From assembly GCA_028288725.1 (NCBI GenBank), contig JAQGIC010000114.1, forward strand, positions 1 through 51,203: a DNA stretch of 51,203 bases, in the 5' to 3' direction. Shown here one piece after another: positions 17,031 through 25,744 of the stretch (position 1 is the first letter of the stretch; each line of letters opens with the position of its first letter). This DNA is from Rhodospirillales bacterium (GTDB lineage Bacteria > Pseudomonadota > Alphaproteobacteria > ATCC43930 > CGMCC-115725). The notes beneath the pieces were generated by a model, which was given only the letters and a program-made list of their open reading frames with translations, had not been told where the DNA came from and made no database searches. The position numbers and the translations under genes were made by a program.

Positions 17031-17070
17031 CGGGAGGCTACGCCGGAGCGAGGCCCGGCGTAGCCTCCCG
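17031..17070. terminator. Perfect 16-bp hairpin, probable bidirectional terminator
   Basis: Arms at 17031-17046 and 17055-17070 are perfectly complementary (GC-rich, 8-base loop) and are followed by TTT on the plus strand. The hairpin begins 9 bases after the stop of the binding-protein gene. It overlaps the last ten codons of the convergent oppF-like gene, so it can end plus-strand transcripts and also folds at the 3' end of the minus-strand mRNA. The short U-run makes it less than a textbook terminator. Confidence 0.75.
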
Positions 17071-18033
17071 TTTCGCCGGCGGCGATACGGCCAGCAGGCA
17101 CTCGACCAGGCGCCCGTCCTGTCGGATATTGTCCGGCATCGTCTGCGCGCATTTGTCGAATGCCTGCGGGCAGCGGGGGTGGAACCGGCAGCCCGAGGGA
17201 ATATTCGCCGGATCCGGATAGGCGTCGCCAAGGCCGACATCGGGGATCCCGAGAGCCGGCTCGGGTGTGAGAACGGATGCGAGCAGCGCCTGGGTATAAG
17301 GATGGGCGGGCGTGCGGAACAGGTCTTCGACCGGCGCCTGTTCGACGATCCGTCCCAGATACATCACCGCTACTTCCGTCGCGATATGTTCCACGACCGC
17401 CAGATTGTGGCTGATGAAAAGATAGGTCAGCCCCAGCTCCCGCCGCAATTCGGCGAGCAGGTTGAGGATTTGCGCCTGCACCGAGACATCGAGGGCGCTC
17501 GTGGGCTCGTCGCATACGACGATGCGCGGCCGCAGCACCAGGGCACGGGCGATCGCCACGCGCTGCCTTTGGCCGCCGGAGAGCTGCGCCGGCCTGCGCT
17601 CGGCCATTTCGCTGGAGATGCCGACGCGGGCGAGCATCTCCATGACCCTATCCGCTTGCAGCCGGCTCGAAAGCGCGCCCTGCGCGGCCAGCGGCAGGCC
17701 GACGATATCGCGAATGCGCTGTCGGGGGTTGAGCGAGGAGAACGGGTCCTGGAACACGGGCTGGATCAGGCGCGCCCGCTCCCGGCGATCCATGCCGGCA
17801 AGGCTGCGCCCATCGACCAGAACCTCGCCCGAGCTCGGCGGCAGCAGCCCCATGATCAGGCGCGCGAGCGTCGACTTGCCGCAGCCGGATTCCCCCACCA
17901 CCCCCAGCACGTCGCCGGCCGACAGGGAAAACGTCACTCCGTCGACCGCGCGCACGGAACGGCGCTCGCCGGCCATGCCGGCGCGCTGCTGGAACTCGCG
18001 GTAGAGATTTCGGACTTCGATCGCGTGTGTCAT
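17038..18033 (-). CDS. oppF: Oligopeptide-type ABC transporter ATPase, OppF-like (second system)
   Basis: This 331-residue ATPase has Walker [11 protein letters not shown]-loop FQDPFSSLNPRQRIRDIVGLPL, signature LSGGQRQRVAIARAL, Walker B IVVCDEPTSALD and ISHNLAVVEHIA. The C-terminal FHPRCPQAFDKC is typical of OppF. Note Cys in place of Ala in the Walker B string. ATG 18033 overlaps the oppD stop (ATGA). The last ten codons form one arm-loop-arm of a perfect hairpin shared with the convergent binding-protein gene. It is the last gene of the minus-strand importer operon. Confidence 0.93.
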   Translation of the reverse strand: MTHAIEVRNLYREFQQRAGMAGERRSVRAVDGVTFSLSAGDVLGVVGESGCGKSTLARLIMGLLPPSSGEVLVDGRSLAGMDRRERARLIQPVFQDPFSSLNPRQRIRDIVGLPLAAQGALSSRLQADRVMEMLARVGISSEMAERRPAQLSGGQRQRVAIARALVLRPRIVVCDEPTSALDVSVQAQILNLLAELRRELGLTYLFISHNLAVVEHIATEVAVMYLGRIVEQAPVEDLFRTPAHPYTQALLASVLTPEPALGIPDVGLGDAYPDPANIPSGCRFHPRCPQAFDKCAQTMPDNIRQDGRLVECLLAVSPPAKREATPGLAPA

Positions 18034-19025
18034 GCCCCGGGCGCCCGCGTCGCATCCGGCAGCAGCCGACAGAGGTGGGTATGGCCGCCGCCGGCATCGC
18101 GCAACGGCACCGCCCCGGCACATTCGGGCATGGCCGAACCGCACCTGTCCCGAAAGCCGCAGCCGATAAAGCCGGGGGCGATCCGCGGCACCATGCCCGG
18201 AATGCTGCCGAGCGGCTCATCGCGCCGCACCGTGCCGGGCACGGGGATGCAGGCCAGAAGCCCGCGTGTGTAGGGATGCGTCGGCGCCGCGAACACGGCG
18301 GCTGCCGGCCCGCTTTCCACCACCTGTCCCGCATACATCACCGACACGCGCTGCGCCATGCGCGCGACCACGCCCAGATCATGGGTGATCAGGAGAAGCG
18401 CCAGCCCCAGCTCCTGCTGCAGCTTCTGCAGCAGCCGCAGGATCTGGGCCTGCACCGTCACGTCGAGCGCCGTGGTGGGTTCGTCCGCGATCAGCAGTTC
18501 CGGATCGCACATCAGCGCCATGGCGATCATCACCCGCTGGCGCAACCCGCCGGACAGCTGATGGGGATATTGGCCGAGGCGCATTCCCGGAGCGGTGACG
18601 CCCACCCGCGCCAGCAATTCGGCGGCCCGGTCCATGGCCGCCCGCCGGCCGGCGCGGCGATGGCGCTCGAACACTTCCGCCATCTGCGAGCCGATCGTAT
18701 AGGCCGGGTTCAGGCTGGTCATCGGTTCCTGAAAGATCATCGCGATCTTGTCGCCCCGCAGCCGGGCCATCTCGCGCTCGGACAGCCCCATCAGATCCCG
18801 GCCGTGGAAGCGGATATGCCCGGCCGACCGGGCCGCACCGCGGGGCAGCAGGTTCATCACGGCGAGCGAGGTGACCGATTTGCCGCAGCCGGACTCCCCG
18901 ACGATGCAATGGGTCTCCCCGCGCGCCACCGACAGGGACATGCCCCGCACCGCTTCGGTGCGTTCGCCAAAGGTCACGCGCAGATCGGCGACGCTCAGGA
19001 CAGGATCGGCCGCGGAGTTCGTCAT
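18030..19025 (-). CDS. oppD: Oligopeptide-type ABC transporter ATPase, OppD-like (second system)
   Basis: This 331-residue ATPase carries Walker [10 protein letters not shown]-loop [17 protein letters not shown], signature [15 protein letters not shown], Walker [15 protein letters not shown] and [12 protein letters not shown]. The C-terminus has the Cys-containing GCGFRDRC...C oligopeptide extension. The frame is open upstream, but ATG 19025 overlaps the oppC stop as ATGA and gives the standard length. It forms a heterodimer with the OppF-like ATPase. Confidence 0.93.
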   Translation of the reverse strand: MTNSAADPVLSVADLRVTFGERTEAVRGMSLSVARGETHCIVGESGCGKSVTSLAVMNLLPRGAARSAGHIRFHGRDLMGLSEREMARLRGDKIAMIFQEPMTSLNPAYTIGSQMAEVFERHRRAGRRAAMDRAAELLARVGVTAPGMRLGQYPHQLSGGLRQRVMIAMALMCDPELLIADEPTTALDVTVQAQILRLLQKLQQELGLALLLITHDLGVVARMAQRVSVMYAGQVVESGPAAAVFAAPTHPYTRGLLACIPVPGTVRRDEPLGSIPGMVPRIAPGFIGCGFRDRCGSAMPECAGAVPLRDAGGGHTHLCRLLPDATRAPGA

Positions 19026-19900
19026 CGCTTCAGGTCCGCCCCCAGCAGGTCGCGCAGCCCGTCGCCCAGCAGATTGATGCCCATCACGAGCACGAACAGC
19101 GCGATGCCGGGAATCATGATCACCCAGGGGCTGAAGAACATGTAGTCCTTGGCTTCCGCGATCATCAGACCCCAGGACGGCAGCGGCGGGGGCACGCCCA
19201 GGCCGAGGAACGAGAGCGCCGCCTCCAACAGGATCGCCAGTGCCATCTCGAGCGTCGCCACGACGATCAGATGCACGACGATATTGGGCAGCACTTCCCG
19301 CAGCAGGATATGCAGGCGCGATGCGCCCGCGGCTTTGGCGGCGGCGATGTAATCCAGGGTGCGAACCTGCATCGTGGTCGTGCGCGCCACCACCGCGAAG
19401 CGATCCCACAACAACAGCCCGAGCGTGAGGCTGACCACCGTCAGCGAACTGCCGACCAGCGCCACCACCGTGAGGGCCACCAGGATGAGGGGGATCGCCA
19501 GGCGGCATGTGATCAGGAACATCACCAGATCATCCATCCGTCCGCCGTAGAACCCGCCCAGGATTCCGAGCGTGATGCCGATCAGGCCGGACATCACGAC
19601 GGTCATCACGCCGATCAGCATCGAAATGCGCGTGCCGTAGATCAGCCGCGACAGATAATCCCGCCCCAGCTGATCCGTGCCCAGGAGATGCTCCGGCTGG
19701 CTGCCATCCATCCACATCGGCGGGATCAGACGCTGATTGAGGTCCTGCAGAAACGGGTCATGCGGCACGACATAGGGCGCGAGGAGTGCCACGACCACCG
19801 CCACGCCGACGATGAGCGCGCCGAGGAGCGTCGCGAGGTGGCGCACGGGGGGAAGCCGCCAGCCGGTCCGCGCGGCGGTCGATACGAACATTCCGGTCAT
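19022..19900 (-). CDS. oppC: Oligopeptide-type ABC transporter permease, OppC-like (second system)
   Basis: This 292-residue permease starts at ATG 19900 inside the oppB stop (ATGA). Features are the N-terminal helix LATLLGALIVGVAVVVALLAPYVVP, HLLGTDQLGRDYLSRLIYGTR, the EAA loop LDYIAAAKAAGASRLHILLREVLPN, EAALSFLGLGVPPPLPSWG, and LLGDGLRDLL near the end. Upstream in-frame sequence lies inside oppB and is not coding. Confidence 0.93.
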   Translation of the reverse strand: MTGMFVSTAARTGWRLPPVRHLATLLGALIVGVAVVVALLAPYVVPHDPFLQDLNQRLIPPMWMDGSQPEHLLGTDQLGRDYLSRLIYGTRISMLIGVMTVVMSGLIGITLGILGGFYGGRMDDLVMFLITCRLAIPLILVALTVVALVGSSLTVVSLTLGLLLWDRFAVVARTTTMQVRTLDYIAAAKAAGASRLHILLREVLPNIVVHLIVVATLEMALAILLEAALSFLGLGVPPPLPSWGLMIAEAKDYMFFSPWVIMIPGIALFVLVMGINLLGDGLRDLLGADLKR

Positions 19901-20811
19901 CCGCGCAACCGCGGATCCAGGAGGGCGTTCATCATGTCCGCCAGCAGGGTCAGCGCGATATAAATGACGGCCAGGAACAGCACGACCGCCTGCACCACCG
20001 GAAAGTCGTTCTTCGTAATCGATTCCCAGGCCAGATAACCGATGCCCGGCAGCGCGAATACGGCCTCGATCACCACGGAGCCCCCCAGGATGAAGCCGAG
20101 CTGCACGGCGGCGATCGAGACGACCGGCATCGCCGCATTCCGCAGGGCGTGCTTGAAGACGATCTTCGTCCGGCTGAGCCCCTTGGCCCGCGCTGTGCGG
20201 ATATAGTCCGCCGCCAGGGCTTCGATCATTCCCGATCGGGTGAGACGCATCAATGCCGGGATCGCCGAAAACGCCAAGACGATCCCGGGCATGATGTAGC
20301 CCTGCCAGGTATCCACCCCCGAAATCGGGAACCATTGGAGATCGAGCCCGAGCCCGATGATCATGACCAGGCCGAGCCAGAAGCTGGGCATCGCCTGGCC
20401 CACCAGGGCCACCAGCATGATGGCCCGGTCGATCGCGGTGCCTTCCCGCGCCGCGGCCAGAATGCCGAGCGGCAGGGACACCGCAAGCGCGATCGCAAGC
20501 CCGGTCAGGCCAAGGGTCAGCGTGACCGGCAGGCGTGCACCGATCAATTCCCGGACCGGCGAATGATACAGGAACGACCGGCCGAGATCGCCCGTAGCGG
20601 CGTGTCCCGCCCAGTCGAAAAACTGCACCGGCAACGGTCGGTCGAGACCGTAGTTCCGCGTGATGATGGCGATGTCCGACGCGGTGGCGTTGGGACCGGC
20701 GATGGACGCGGCAAGGTCTCCGGAAAGCCGCGTCAAGGTGAAGCTGATCACCAGAACGGTCAGGCAGACCAGAATAGCCAGCAACAGTCTGCGGAACAGA
20801 AATAATCGCAT
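19897..20811 (-). CDS. oppB: Oligopeptide-type ABC transporter permease, OppB-like (second system)
   Basis: This 304-residue permease heads the operon oppB-oppC-oppD-oppF, all joined by 4-base ATGA overlaps. It starts with MRLFLFRRLLLAILVCLTVL and has GDLGRSFLYHSPVRELIGARLPVTLTLGL. The EAA loop is ADYIRTARAKGLSRTKIVFKHALRNAAMP, and it ends LLDPRLRG, all typical of OppB. The ATG at 20811 lacks a good Shine-Dalgarno. It is divergent from a serine hydrolase gene across 182 bases, so the two may share regulation. Confidence 0.93.
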   Translation of the reverse strand: MRLFLFRRLLLAILVCLTVLVISFTLTRLSGDLAASIAGPNATASDIAIITRNYGLDRPLPVQFFDWAGHAATGDLGRSFLYHSPVRELIGARLPVTLTLGLTGLAIALAVSLPLGILAAAREGTAIDRAIMLVALVGQAMPSFWLGLVMIIGLGLDLQWFPISGVDTWQGYIMPGIVLAFSAIPALMRLTRSGMIEALAADYIRTARAKGLSRTKIVFKHALRNAAMPVVSIAAVQLGFILGGSVVIEAVFALPGIGYLAWESITKNDFPVVQAVVLFLAVIYIALTLLADMMNALLDPRLRG

Positions 20812-20993
20812 CCAAGGAGCCTACGATGCAGGCACACAGGCGGGCAAGTCCTGGATGAAGGCTGGTCTAGAATTTGGAAAACCCGCGGCGGTATGACGCT
20901 GGATTTGCCCGATTTTCCCGCATCTGCCCGTGAAGACGCCCGATATTACGGCATGGTCGCCGCTCCACGGCACCTCTTCGAGAGTGGGAAATA

Positions 20994-22217
20994 ATGCCGC
21001 GCGGATCTGACAGCTTGCGCGCTCGCCATCGCCGCGACAATTTGGACCTCCCGCCTCTGCTCCCGGAAAACATGATGCTGCAACCCGACGCCAAGCATGC
21101 CCCCGCCGCCGAGCCGTTCTGGGACGAGATAGAGGCCGACGCCGCGGGTTTCGATGCCGGACGGCTCAAGGATGCGATCGCGTTTCATCACCAGCATGAA
21201 ACGGCATGGCCCGCATCCATGTATCTGCCCGGCGGCCGCTACATCGGCACGGCCGACATCGGCGACCGGGAGGAACATGCCGAGGTCATCGGCCCGGTCC
21301 GGCCGCGCGGCGGCCCGAACGGCCTCATTATTCGAGGTGGCCGCGTGGTCGCGGAGTGGGGCGATACGCGGAAGGCCGACATGACTTTCTCGATCGCGAA
21401 GAGCTATCTCGGCATACTTGCCGGCGTGGCGCGGGCCGACGGGCTGATCGCCGATCTGGATCGGCCGGTCGCGGCCGACGTCGCGGCGCCCTGGTTCTCC
21501 TCGCCGCAGAACGCGCCCATCACATGGCGCCATCTCCTGCAGCAGACGAGCGAGTGGGCGGGCGAGCTGTGGGGCAAACCGGATCAGGCGGATCACAATC
21601 GCGTCGTCGGCGGCGCGGGCCCGCGCGGAGCAGCCAAGGGCGAGATCCGCGCTCTGCGGCAGCCGGGTGCATTGTTCGAGTATAACGACGTTCGCGTAAA
21701 CCTGCTGGCGGCCTGTCTGACGCATCTGTTCGGCCGTGCGCTGCCCGATGTGCTGAAAGAGCGGGTGATGGATCCGATCGGCGCATCGGCCGATTGGGAG
21801 TGGCACGGCTATCGCGACGCATTCGTCCAGATCGGCGATCGACCTATTCGATCCGTCTCCGGTGGCGGGCATTGGGGCGGCGGCATGTTCATCGGCAGCC
21901 GCGATCATGCCCGGATGGGGCTTCTGATCCTGCGAGACGGGGTGTGGGGAAATCGGCGCATCCTGCCGTCCGGATGGGTCCGAGCCATGCTGACGCCGTC
22001 ACCGCGGAATGATCAGTATGGGCTGATGTGGTGGCTGAACGCGGGTCCCCACATGCGCTACCCCAGCGCGACGCCCGACAGCGTCTTTGCCCTTGGCGCA
22101 GGCGTCAACCTGGTTTGGATCGCCCCTGCGCTCGACCTGGTCGTCGTCGCACGGTGGATCGATCGCCCCCATATAAACGCTTTCATCGGCAAAGTCCGGG
22201 AGGCGTTGGCGGACTGA
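20994..22217 (+). CDS. Beta-lactamase/class C-type serine hydrolase (SxxK family)
   Basis: This protein of up to 407 residues has the penicillin-binding/beta-lactamase fold. The nucleophile motif is FSIAKSY (Ser133-x-x-Lys136 from the first ATG), the second motif is Tyr230-Asn231 in EYNDVR, and a glycine-rich SGGGHWGGGMFIGSRDHARMG follows, the usual region after motif two. No signal peptide is evident, so the enzyme looks cytoplasmic. It is probably an esterase, D-aminopeptidase or amidase rather than an antibiotic-resistance enzyme. ATG 20994 (GGGA before it) and ATG 21072 (GGAA before it) are both possible starts; the latter removes a poorly structured 26-residue leader. It is divergent from the second importer, suggesting action on an imported amide or peptide. 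Confidence 0.83.
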   Translation: MPRGSDSLRARHRRDNLDLPPLLPENMMLQPDAKHAPAAEPFWDEIEADAAGFDAGRLKDAIAFHHQHETAWPASMYLPGGRYIGTADIGDREEHAEVIGPVRPRGGPNGLIIRGGRVVAEWGDTRKADMTFSIAKSYLGILAGVARADGLIADLDRPVAADVAAPWFSSPQNAPITWRHLLQQTSEWAGELWGKPDQADHNRVVGGAGPRGAAKGEIRALRQPGALFEYNDVRVNLLAACLTHLFGRALPDVLKERVMDPIGASADWEWHGYRDAFVQIGDRPIRSVSGGGHWGGGMFIGSRDHARMGLLILRDGVWGNRRILPSGWVRAMLTPSPRNDQYGLMWWLNAGPHMRYPSATPDSVFALGAGVNLVWIAPALDLVVVARWIDRPHINAFIGKVREALAD

Positions 22218-22287
22218 GCGCGGTCACAACCCGAACCCAACCCGGATGAGAGCGGCGCCCGAGTTCCGTGTCACCCGAGTTCCCGTG

Positions 22288-23274
22288 TCAAAGGTCGAGC
22301 GTGAGCATCCCCGACCGGGCGCGCGAAACGCAGATCATGATCTCGCCTTCCTGCTCGTCATCGTCGAGAACGAAGTCGCGGTGATCGGCCGTGCCGTCGA
22401 GAAGTCTCGTTCGGCAGGAGCCGCAGGTGCCGCTTTCGCAGGAACTTGGAACCGCGATCCCCTCCCGACGCAAGGCGTCGAGGATACTGACGCCGACCGG
22501 CACGTCGAGGATCGTGCCGCTTTTTGCCAGCCGAACGAGAAAGGGCCGGTCGGCGCCCTCGCCGGGGACGGCGCTTGTGCCGAAATCCTCAAAATGGACG
22601 GTGGCGGAGGGCCAATGGTTCGCGGCATCGCGCACGGCCTGCATCAGAGGACGCGGGCCGCAGCAATAGACATGCGCGCCCTCCGGCCGATCGGCCAGGA
22701 GCGGGCCGACGGCAAGGGAATGCTTCGGGTCGCCATGATCGTGATGCACGCGGATGCGCCCGGCCAGGGCGGGATCTGAGAGTTCCTGGCGGAAGGCCGT
22801 CGCTCCAGGTGATCTCGTGCAGTAAATCAGCCTGAAGTCGGCCCGTCTCGCGATGAGTTCGTGCAGCATCGCCCGCATGGGCGTGATGCCGATGCCCCCG
22901 GCAATCAGCACATGGCTCGCGGCGTCATCCGAGAGCGGGAAGTAGTTCAGCGGCGGGGAAACGAGCAGGACATCGCCGACTGCCGTGTCCTGCGCCATGC
23001 TGAGCGACCCGCCGCGACCAGCGGGATCCCGCTTTACGGCGATGAGGTACCGCCCGCGGTCCGATGGGGCGTTGCACAGCGAATAGCGCCGCGCGATGCC
23101 GTTGGGTGCCTGCACGAGAAGATGGGATCCGGCAGTGAAACCGGGCAGATCTCCAGGCTCCCGAGGCCCCAATTCGAACAGGAATATGTCCCGCGCGATC
23201 TCGGTCTTTCGCCAAATCGTCAAGGGCATCATCTCTGATGCGTCGAACCCGTTCGCCATCTCGCTCTCTGCCAT
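22288..23274 (-). CDS. Phthalate-dioxygenase-type reductase (FMN/NADH/2Fe-2S oxidoreductase)
   Basis: This 328-residue electron-transfer partner belongs to the PDR/VanB family. The order is an FMN-binding barrel with RRYSLCNAP (about 60-70), an NAD domain with IAGGIGITPMRAM and YCCGPRPLM, then a C-terminal plant-type ferredoxin domain. Its cluster cysteines are in C-x4-C-x2-C-x27-C spacing (Cys279, 284, 287, 315). It would pass electrons from NADH to the Rieske oxygenase at 25745. GGAGG precedes the ATG at 23274. It is followed by a 70-base convergent gap with no clear terminator. It lies downstream of the dehydrogenase gene on the same strand, so both are probably on the MarR-side transcript. 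Confidence 0.92.
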   Translation of the reverse strand: MAESEMANGFDASEMMPLTIWRKTEIARDIFLFELGPREPGDLPGFTAGSHLLVQAPNGIARRYSLCNAPSDRGRYLIAVKRDPAGRGGSLSMAQDTAVGDVLLVSPPLNYFPLSDDAASHVLIAGGIGITPMRAMLHELIARRADFRLIYCTRSPGATAFRQELSDPALAGRIRVHHDHGDPKHSLAVGPLLADRPEGAHVYCCGPRPLMQAVRDAANHWPSATVHFEDFGTSAVPGEGADRPFLVRLAKSGTILDVPVGVSILDALRREGIAVPSSCESGTCGSCRTRLLDGTADHRDFVLDDDEQEGEIMICVSRARSGMLTLDL

Positions 23275-23333
23275 CAATTCCTCCAGCAGGCATTCCTGCC
23301 GCGCCTCTTTCGATCCGGTGCCGGTGTCGCCAG

Positions 23334-24527
23334 CTAAGCCGGAACCGGTACCTGGTGCTTCAGGAAGATTTCCCGTCCGCTGGCGGATGACTCGATGGCT
23401 GCCGTGCAGACCTCAAGATTGGCGAGCCCCCACCGGCCGTCGTGCAGTGCCGGAGCCCTGCCGCTGATGGCATCGAAGAACTCCGCCATCACGAGGTCGC
23501 GCGGGCTGCGGTCCCGCGGCAACTCGATCTCCGAGCGCCCCTGTTCGCCGTAAACGTACAAGCCCTGCGGCGACTGACGAATGTCGCCCCGTTCGCAGCT
23601 CACCAGGGTCAGTCCGAAGAAAGGCTGGTTGGGCGCGCTCGCGGGAATCGCGTTCTTCGAGCGCGCGCGCTTGGCCTGGAGTTCGTCCGCCGGCGTCGAG
23701 CCGGCACCCGGCCGCCGGACCGGCTTTCGGTTCGCCGGGGGTTCGAGGAAGCCCCATTCGGTCACGTCGAAGCACAGTTCCGCGCTCGCGAAGCCGCCAT
23801 AGCCACTATAGACGGCCGTCGCGACGGCGCCGTCCTCGAAATCCAGATAGACGGTATGGGCACCGATGGCGCGCCGGGCGGGATCCCAATCGAAGGTCCT
23901 GGCCTTGACGCTGCGCACCATGCCCCCGCCCAGCAGCCTGATGATGTCGAACTGATGAGAGCCCTGGCGATAGGTCACGCCGCCGCCCTGCTCCCAGTCG
24001 AGTTCGTCGGGACGGCGCGGCCGATAGATCCAGTCGGTGAAATTCCAGGTATTCACCATCCGGACGCGCCCCAGCATGCCGTCGGCGATGATCTCGCGCA
24101 TCCGCTTGATCGGCAGGTCGTAGCTGTGCGAATGGCCGACGAGAAGCACAACCCCGGCCCGTGCGGCGCCGTCGATCATCGCCTGGGCCTGATCGAGCCG
24201 TACCGCCATCGGCTTTTCCACCAGCACATGCTTTTTGGCGGCAAAGGCCTCCGCCACATGCGCCGGGTGCAGGTCGGTCGGCGTACCGACATAGACGGCA
24301 TCGAGCCCAGGATGCGCCAACATCTCCTGCAACGTGGCATATCCGGGAACGCCGTTCTGGGCGACGATGTCGTTCCTGGCCTCCGCCGTCGGCTCGGCGA
24401 CCGCGACCAGCCTGAACCCCGCATGGGCCTCGATCGCCGGAAGAAAGGCCCGGCCGGCAGTGCCCAACCCGGCGACGCCGATCTGGACGATGCCACCTGC
24501 GGAACGACTTTCCGGTGCGTTGCTCAT
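23334..24527 (-). CDS. Gfo/Idh/MocA-family oxidoreductase, probable cis-dihydrodiol dehydrogenase
   Basis: This 397-residue NAD(P)-dependent dehydrogenase has the Rossmann motif GLGTAG (20-25), the family EKP (Glu104-Lys105-Pro106), and the C-terminal alpha/beta domain with GGGVTYRQGSHQFDIIRLLGGG. The sequence and length resemble Pht4/OphB, the phthalate 4,5-cis-dihydrodiol dehydrogenase group, which is unusual in using a Gfo/Idh fold. Context with a Rieske oxygenase and PDR reductase supports that job: re-aromatising the dihydrodiol to a catechol. The frame is open about 160 codons upstream; ATG 24527 is chosen because the Rossmann domain begins at once and the rest overlaps marR. The exact ring substrate is not determined. 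Confidence 0.85.
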   Translation of the reverse strand: MSNAPESRSAGGIVQIGVAGLGTAGRAFLPAIEAHAGFRLVAVAEPTAEARNDIVAQNGVPGYATLQEMLAHPGLDAVYVGTPTDLHPAHVAEAFAAKKHVLVEKPMAVRLDQAQAMIDGAARAGVVLLVGHSHSYDLPIKRMREIIADGMLGRVRMVNTWNFTDWIYRPRRPDELDWEQGGGVTYRQGSHQFDIIRLLGGGMVRSVKARTFDWDPARRAIGAHTVYLDFEDGAVATAVYSGYGGFASAELCFDVTEWGFLEPPANRKPVRRPGAGSTPADELQAKRARSKNAIPASAPNQPFFGLTLVSCERGDIRQSPQGLYVYGEQGRSEIELPRDRSPRDLVMAEFFDAISGRAPALHDGRWGLANLEVCTAAIESSASGREIFLKHQVPVPA

Positions 24528-24556
24528 CTTCCGATCCTTGTTCGAGCGGTCGGCAA

Positions 24557-25222
24557 TCAACCTTGTTCCACAGGACGGCGCCGCGGCCGCTTTGCGACGG
24601 CCCCCTCGGCCGGCACGTCCGGGCCGGCGCCGAGGCGCGACACCTCCCGCGTCGAGGGCATCCGCAGATTCTTCTCCGACAAGGCCATCTCGTCGTTCGC
24701 CAGATTTTCGATCAGGGTCAACAAGGTGCGCCGCGTGATTGCGATATCCTCCGCCGACACGCCCGTGAGCCCGATCCGGTTGACCTCTTCCGCCAGCGGC
24801 ACCAGGACGACGCGCAACGCCGCCCCTTTGGGCGTCAGGAAGACGCGGACCTGCTTGCGATTGTCCGGCAACTTCTGTCGGGAGACGTAGCCGAGCTTCT
24901 CCATCGACTGGACGGCCGAAAACGTCGTGGGCTCCATCACGCCGGCCTGTTCGCTGAGCTGGCGCTGGGTCAGCCCGTCGGCCCGCCAGAGAATGCGCAG
25001 AAACGTCCAATGGCCGTGCGCGACGCCATGTTCGCGCAGCCGCATCTGCAGGCCGCGCGACAGGCCGCGCGACACATCCCTGATCAGATGAGCCATGCGG
25101 TCGTCCGGGACGGTTTCCCGCCAGTGGCGCAATATTCTCGGCAGGACCTCGGCGGAACTTTTGTTCTCTCGCTCGGTCACCAGTTTCACCTGCATGTCAG
25201 CAACTCTCGGGTCGAGTGCCAT
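24557..25222 (-). CDS. MarR-family transcriptional regulator of the aromatic catabolic cluster
   Basis: This 221-residue regulator (if starting at ATG 25222; ATG 25195 is an alternative nine codons in) has a MarR winged helix. Visible parts are HWTFLRILWRADGLTQRQLSEQ, AGVMEPTTFSAVQSMEKLGYVSRQ (recognition helix) and KLPDNRKQVRVFLTPKG (wing with the conserved DxR). The C-terminal ~45-residue tail is basic and Pro-rich, longer than in most MarR proteins. It lies between the dehydrogenase gene (29-base gap) and the divergent oxygenase gene. Twin TTAG-N4-CTAA sites in both promoters fit a symmetric dimeric repressor that controls both arms and itself. Confidence 0.87.
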   Translation of the reverse strand: MALDPRVADMQVKLVTERENKSSAEVLPRILRHWRETVPDDRMAHLIRDVSRGLSRGLQMRLREHGVAHGHWTFLRILWRADGLTQRQLSEQAGVMEPTTFSAVQSMEKLGYVSRQKLPDNRKQVRVFLTPKGAALRVVLVPLAEEVNRIGLTGVSAEDIAITRRTLLTLIENLANDEMALSEKNLRMPSTREVSRLGAGPDVPAEGAVAKRPRRRPVEQG

Positions 25223-25399
25223 ATCACGAACCCGGCCAATGCGGGATTCCCGCGGCGAGGAACGACGGCATCGACCGCGCCGACCAGCCCGCCCAGGGGG
25301 CTGAAGATCGAGATTTCCAGGCCTTCCGAGCCATCGGCACCCTTCCAAGTTTCCTTCCGGGGTAGGACGTTGTTTTTAACGGCGCCCCCGCGGCCATTA

Positions 25400-25428
25400 A
25401 ACTTAGTCATCTAATATTAATTAGTCAA
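25400..25428 (-). promoter_or_regulatory. marR-side promoter with TTAG-N4-CTAA operator
   Basis: On the minus strand TTGACT (complement of 25423-25428) is followed after 17 bases by TAAGTT (complement of 25400-25405). The inverted repeat TTAGTCATCTAA (25403-25414) covers the -10 and part of the spacer. The arrangement mirrors the oxygenase-side promoter at 25505-25532. The transcript leader to ATG 25222 would be about 170 bases. Confidence 0.6.
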
Positions 25429-25504
25429 TCTGTCGCGATTGTCTCGTGCTGCACCGCAATAAACCTGGAGAAAACCGCTGTGCAATGCAGCATTTTTTCC
25501 TGAT

Positions 25505-25532
25505 TGACTAACTTAGACACCTAACTTAATGA
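25505..25532 (+). promoter_or_regulatory. Oxygenase-side promoter with TTAG-N4-CTAA operator
   Basis: TTGACT (25505-25510) is followed after 16 bases by TAATGA (25527-25532). The inverted repeat TTAGACACCTAA (25513-25524) lies wholly in the spacer. A ten-base block GATTGACTAA (25502-25511) is the exact reverse complement of 25421-25430, so the two promoters are mirror images about 75 bases apart. The AT-rich operator stands out from the GC-rich surroundings. The leader to the oxygenase ATG at 25745 would be about 200 bases with no gene in it. Confidence 0.62.
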
Positions 25533-25744
25533 TCCATCCTGCTGCTGAATTGAGACTACTCTTGCGTGCGATGAAACACGCGATGGCCGTGTGACTCGCT
25601 AGGGAATGCGAATTGGACGCCGCCTTGGAACAGGTGCTCCGATCCCAGGCGGCAACCGGCTTTTCGCCGGGCGTCGTCCAGGCGGGTGGGACCGGCGGGA
25701 TATCGCAGCCTGTGAAAAGAGCGGCGGAACGAGGGAGAGAGCTG

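Noticed and set aside
20994-22217. Reading the SxxK hydrolase as an antibiotic-resistance beta-lactamase
   Set aside because: No signal peptide is seen and the context is catabolic; the fold is shared by esterases and aminopeptidases.
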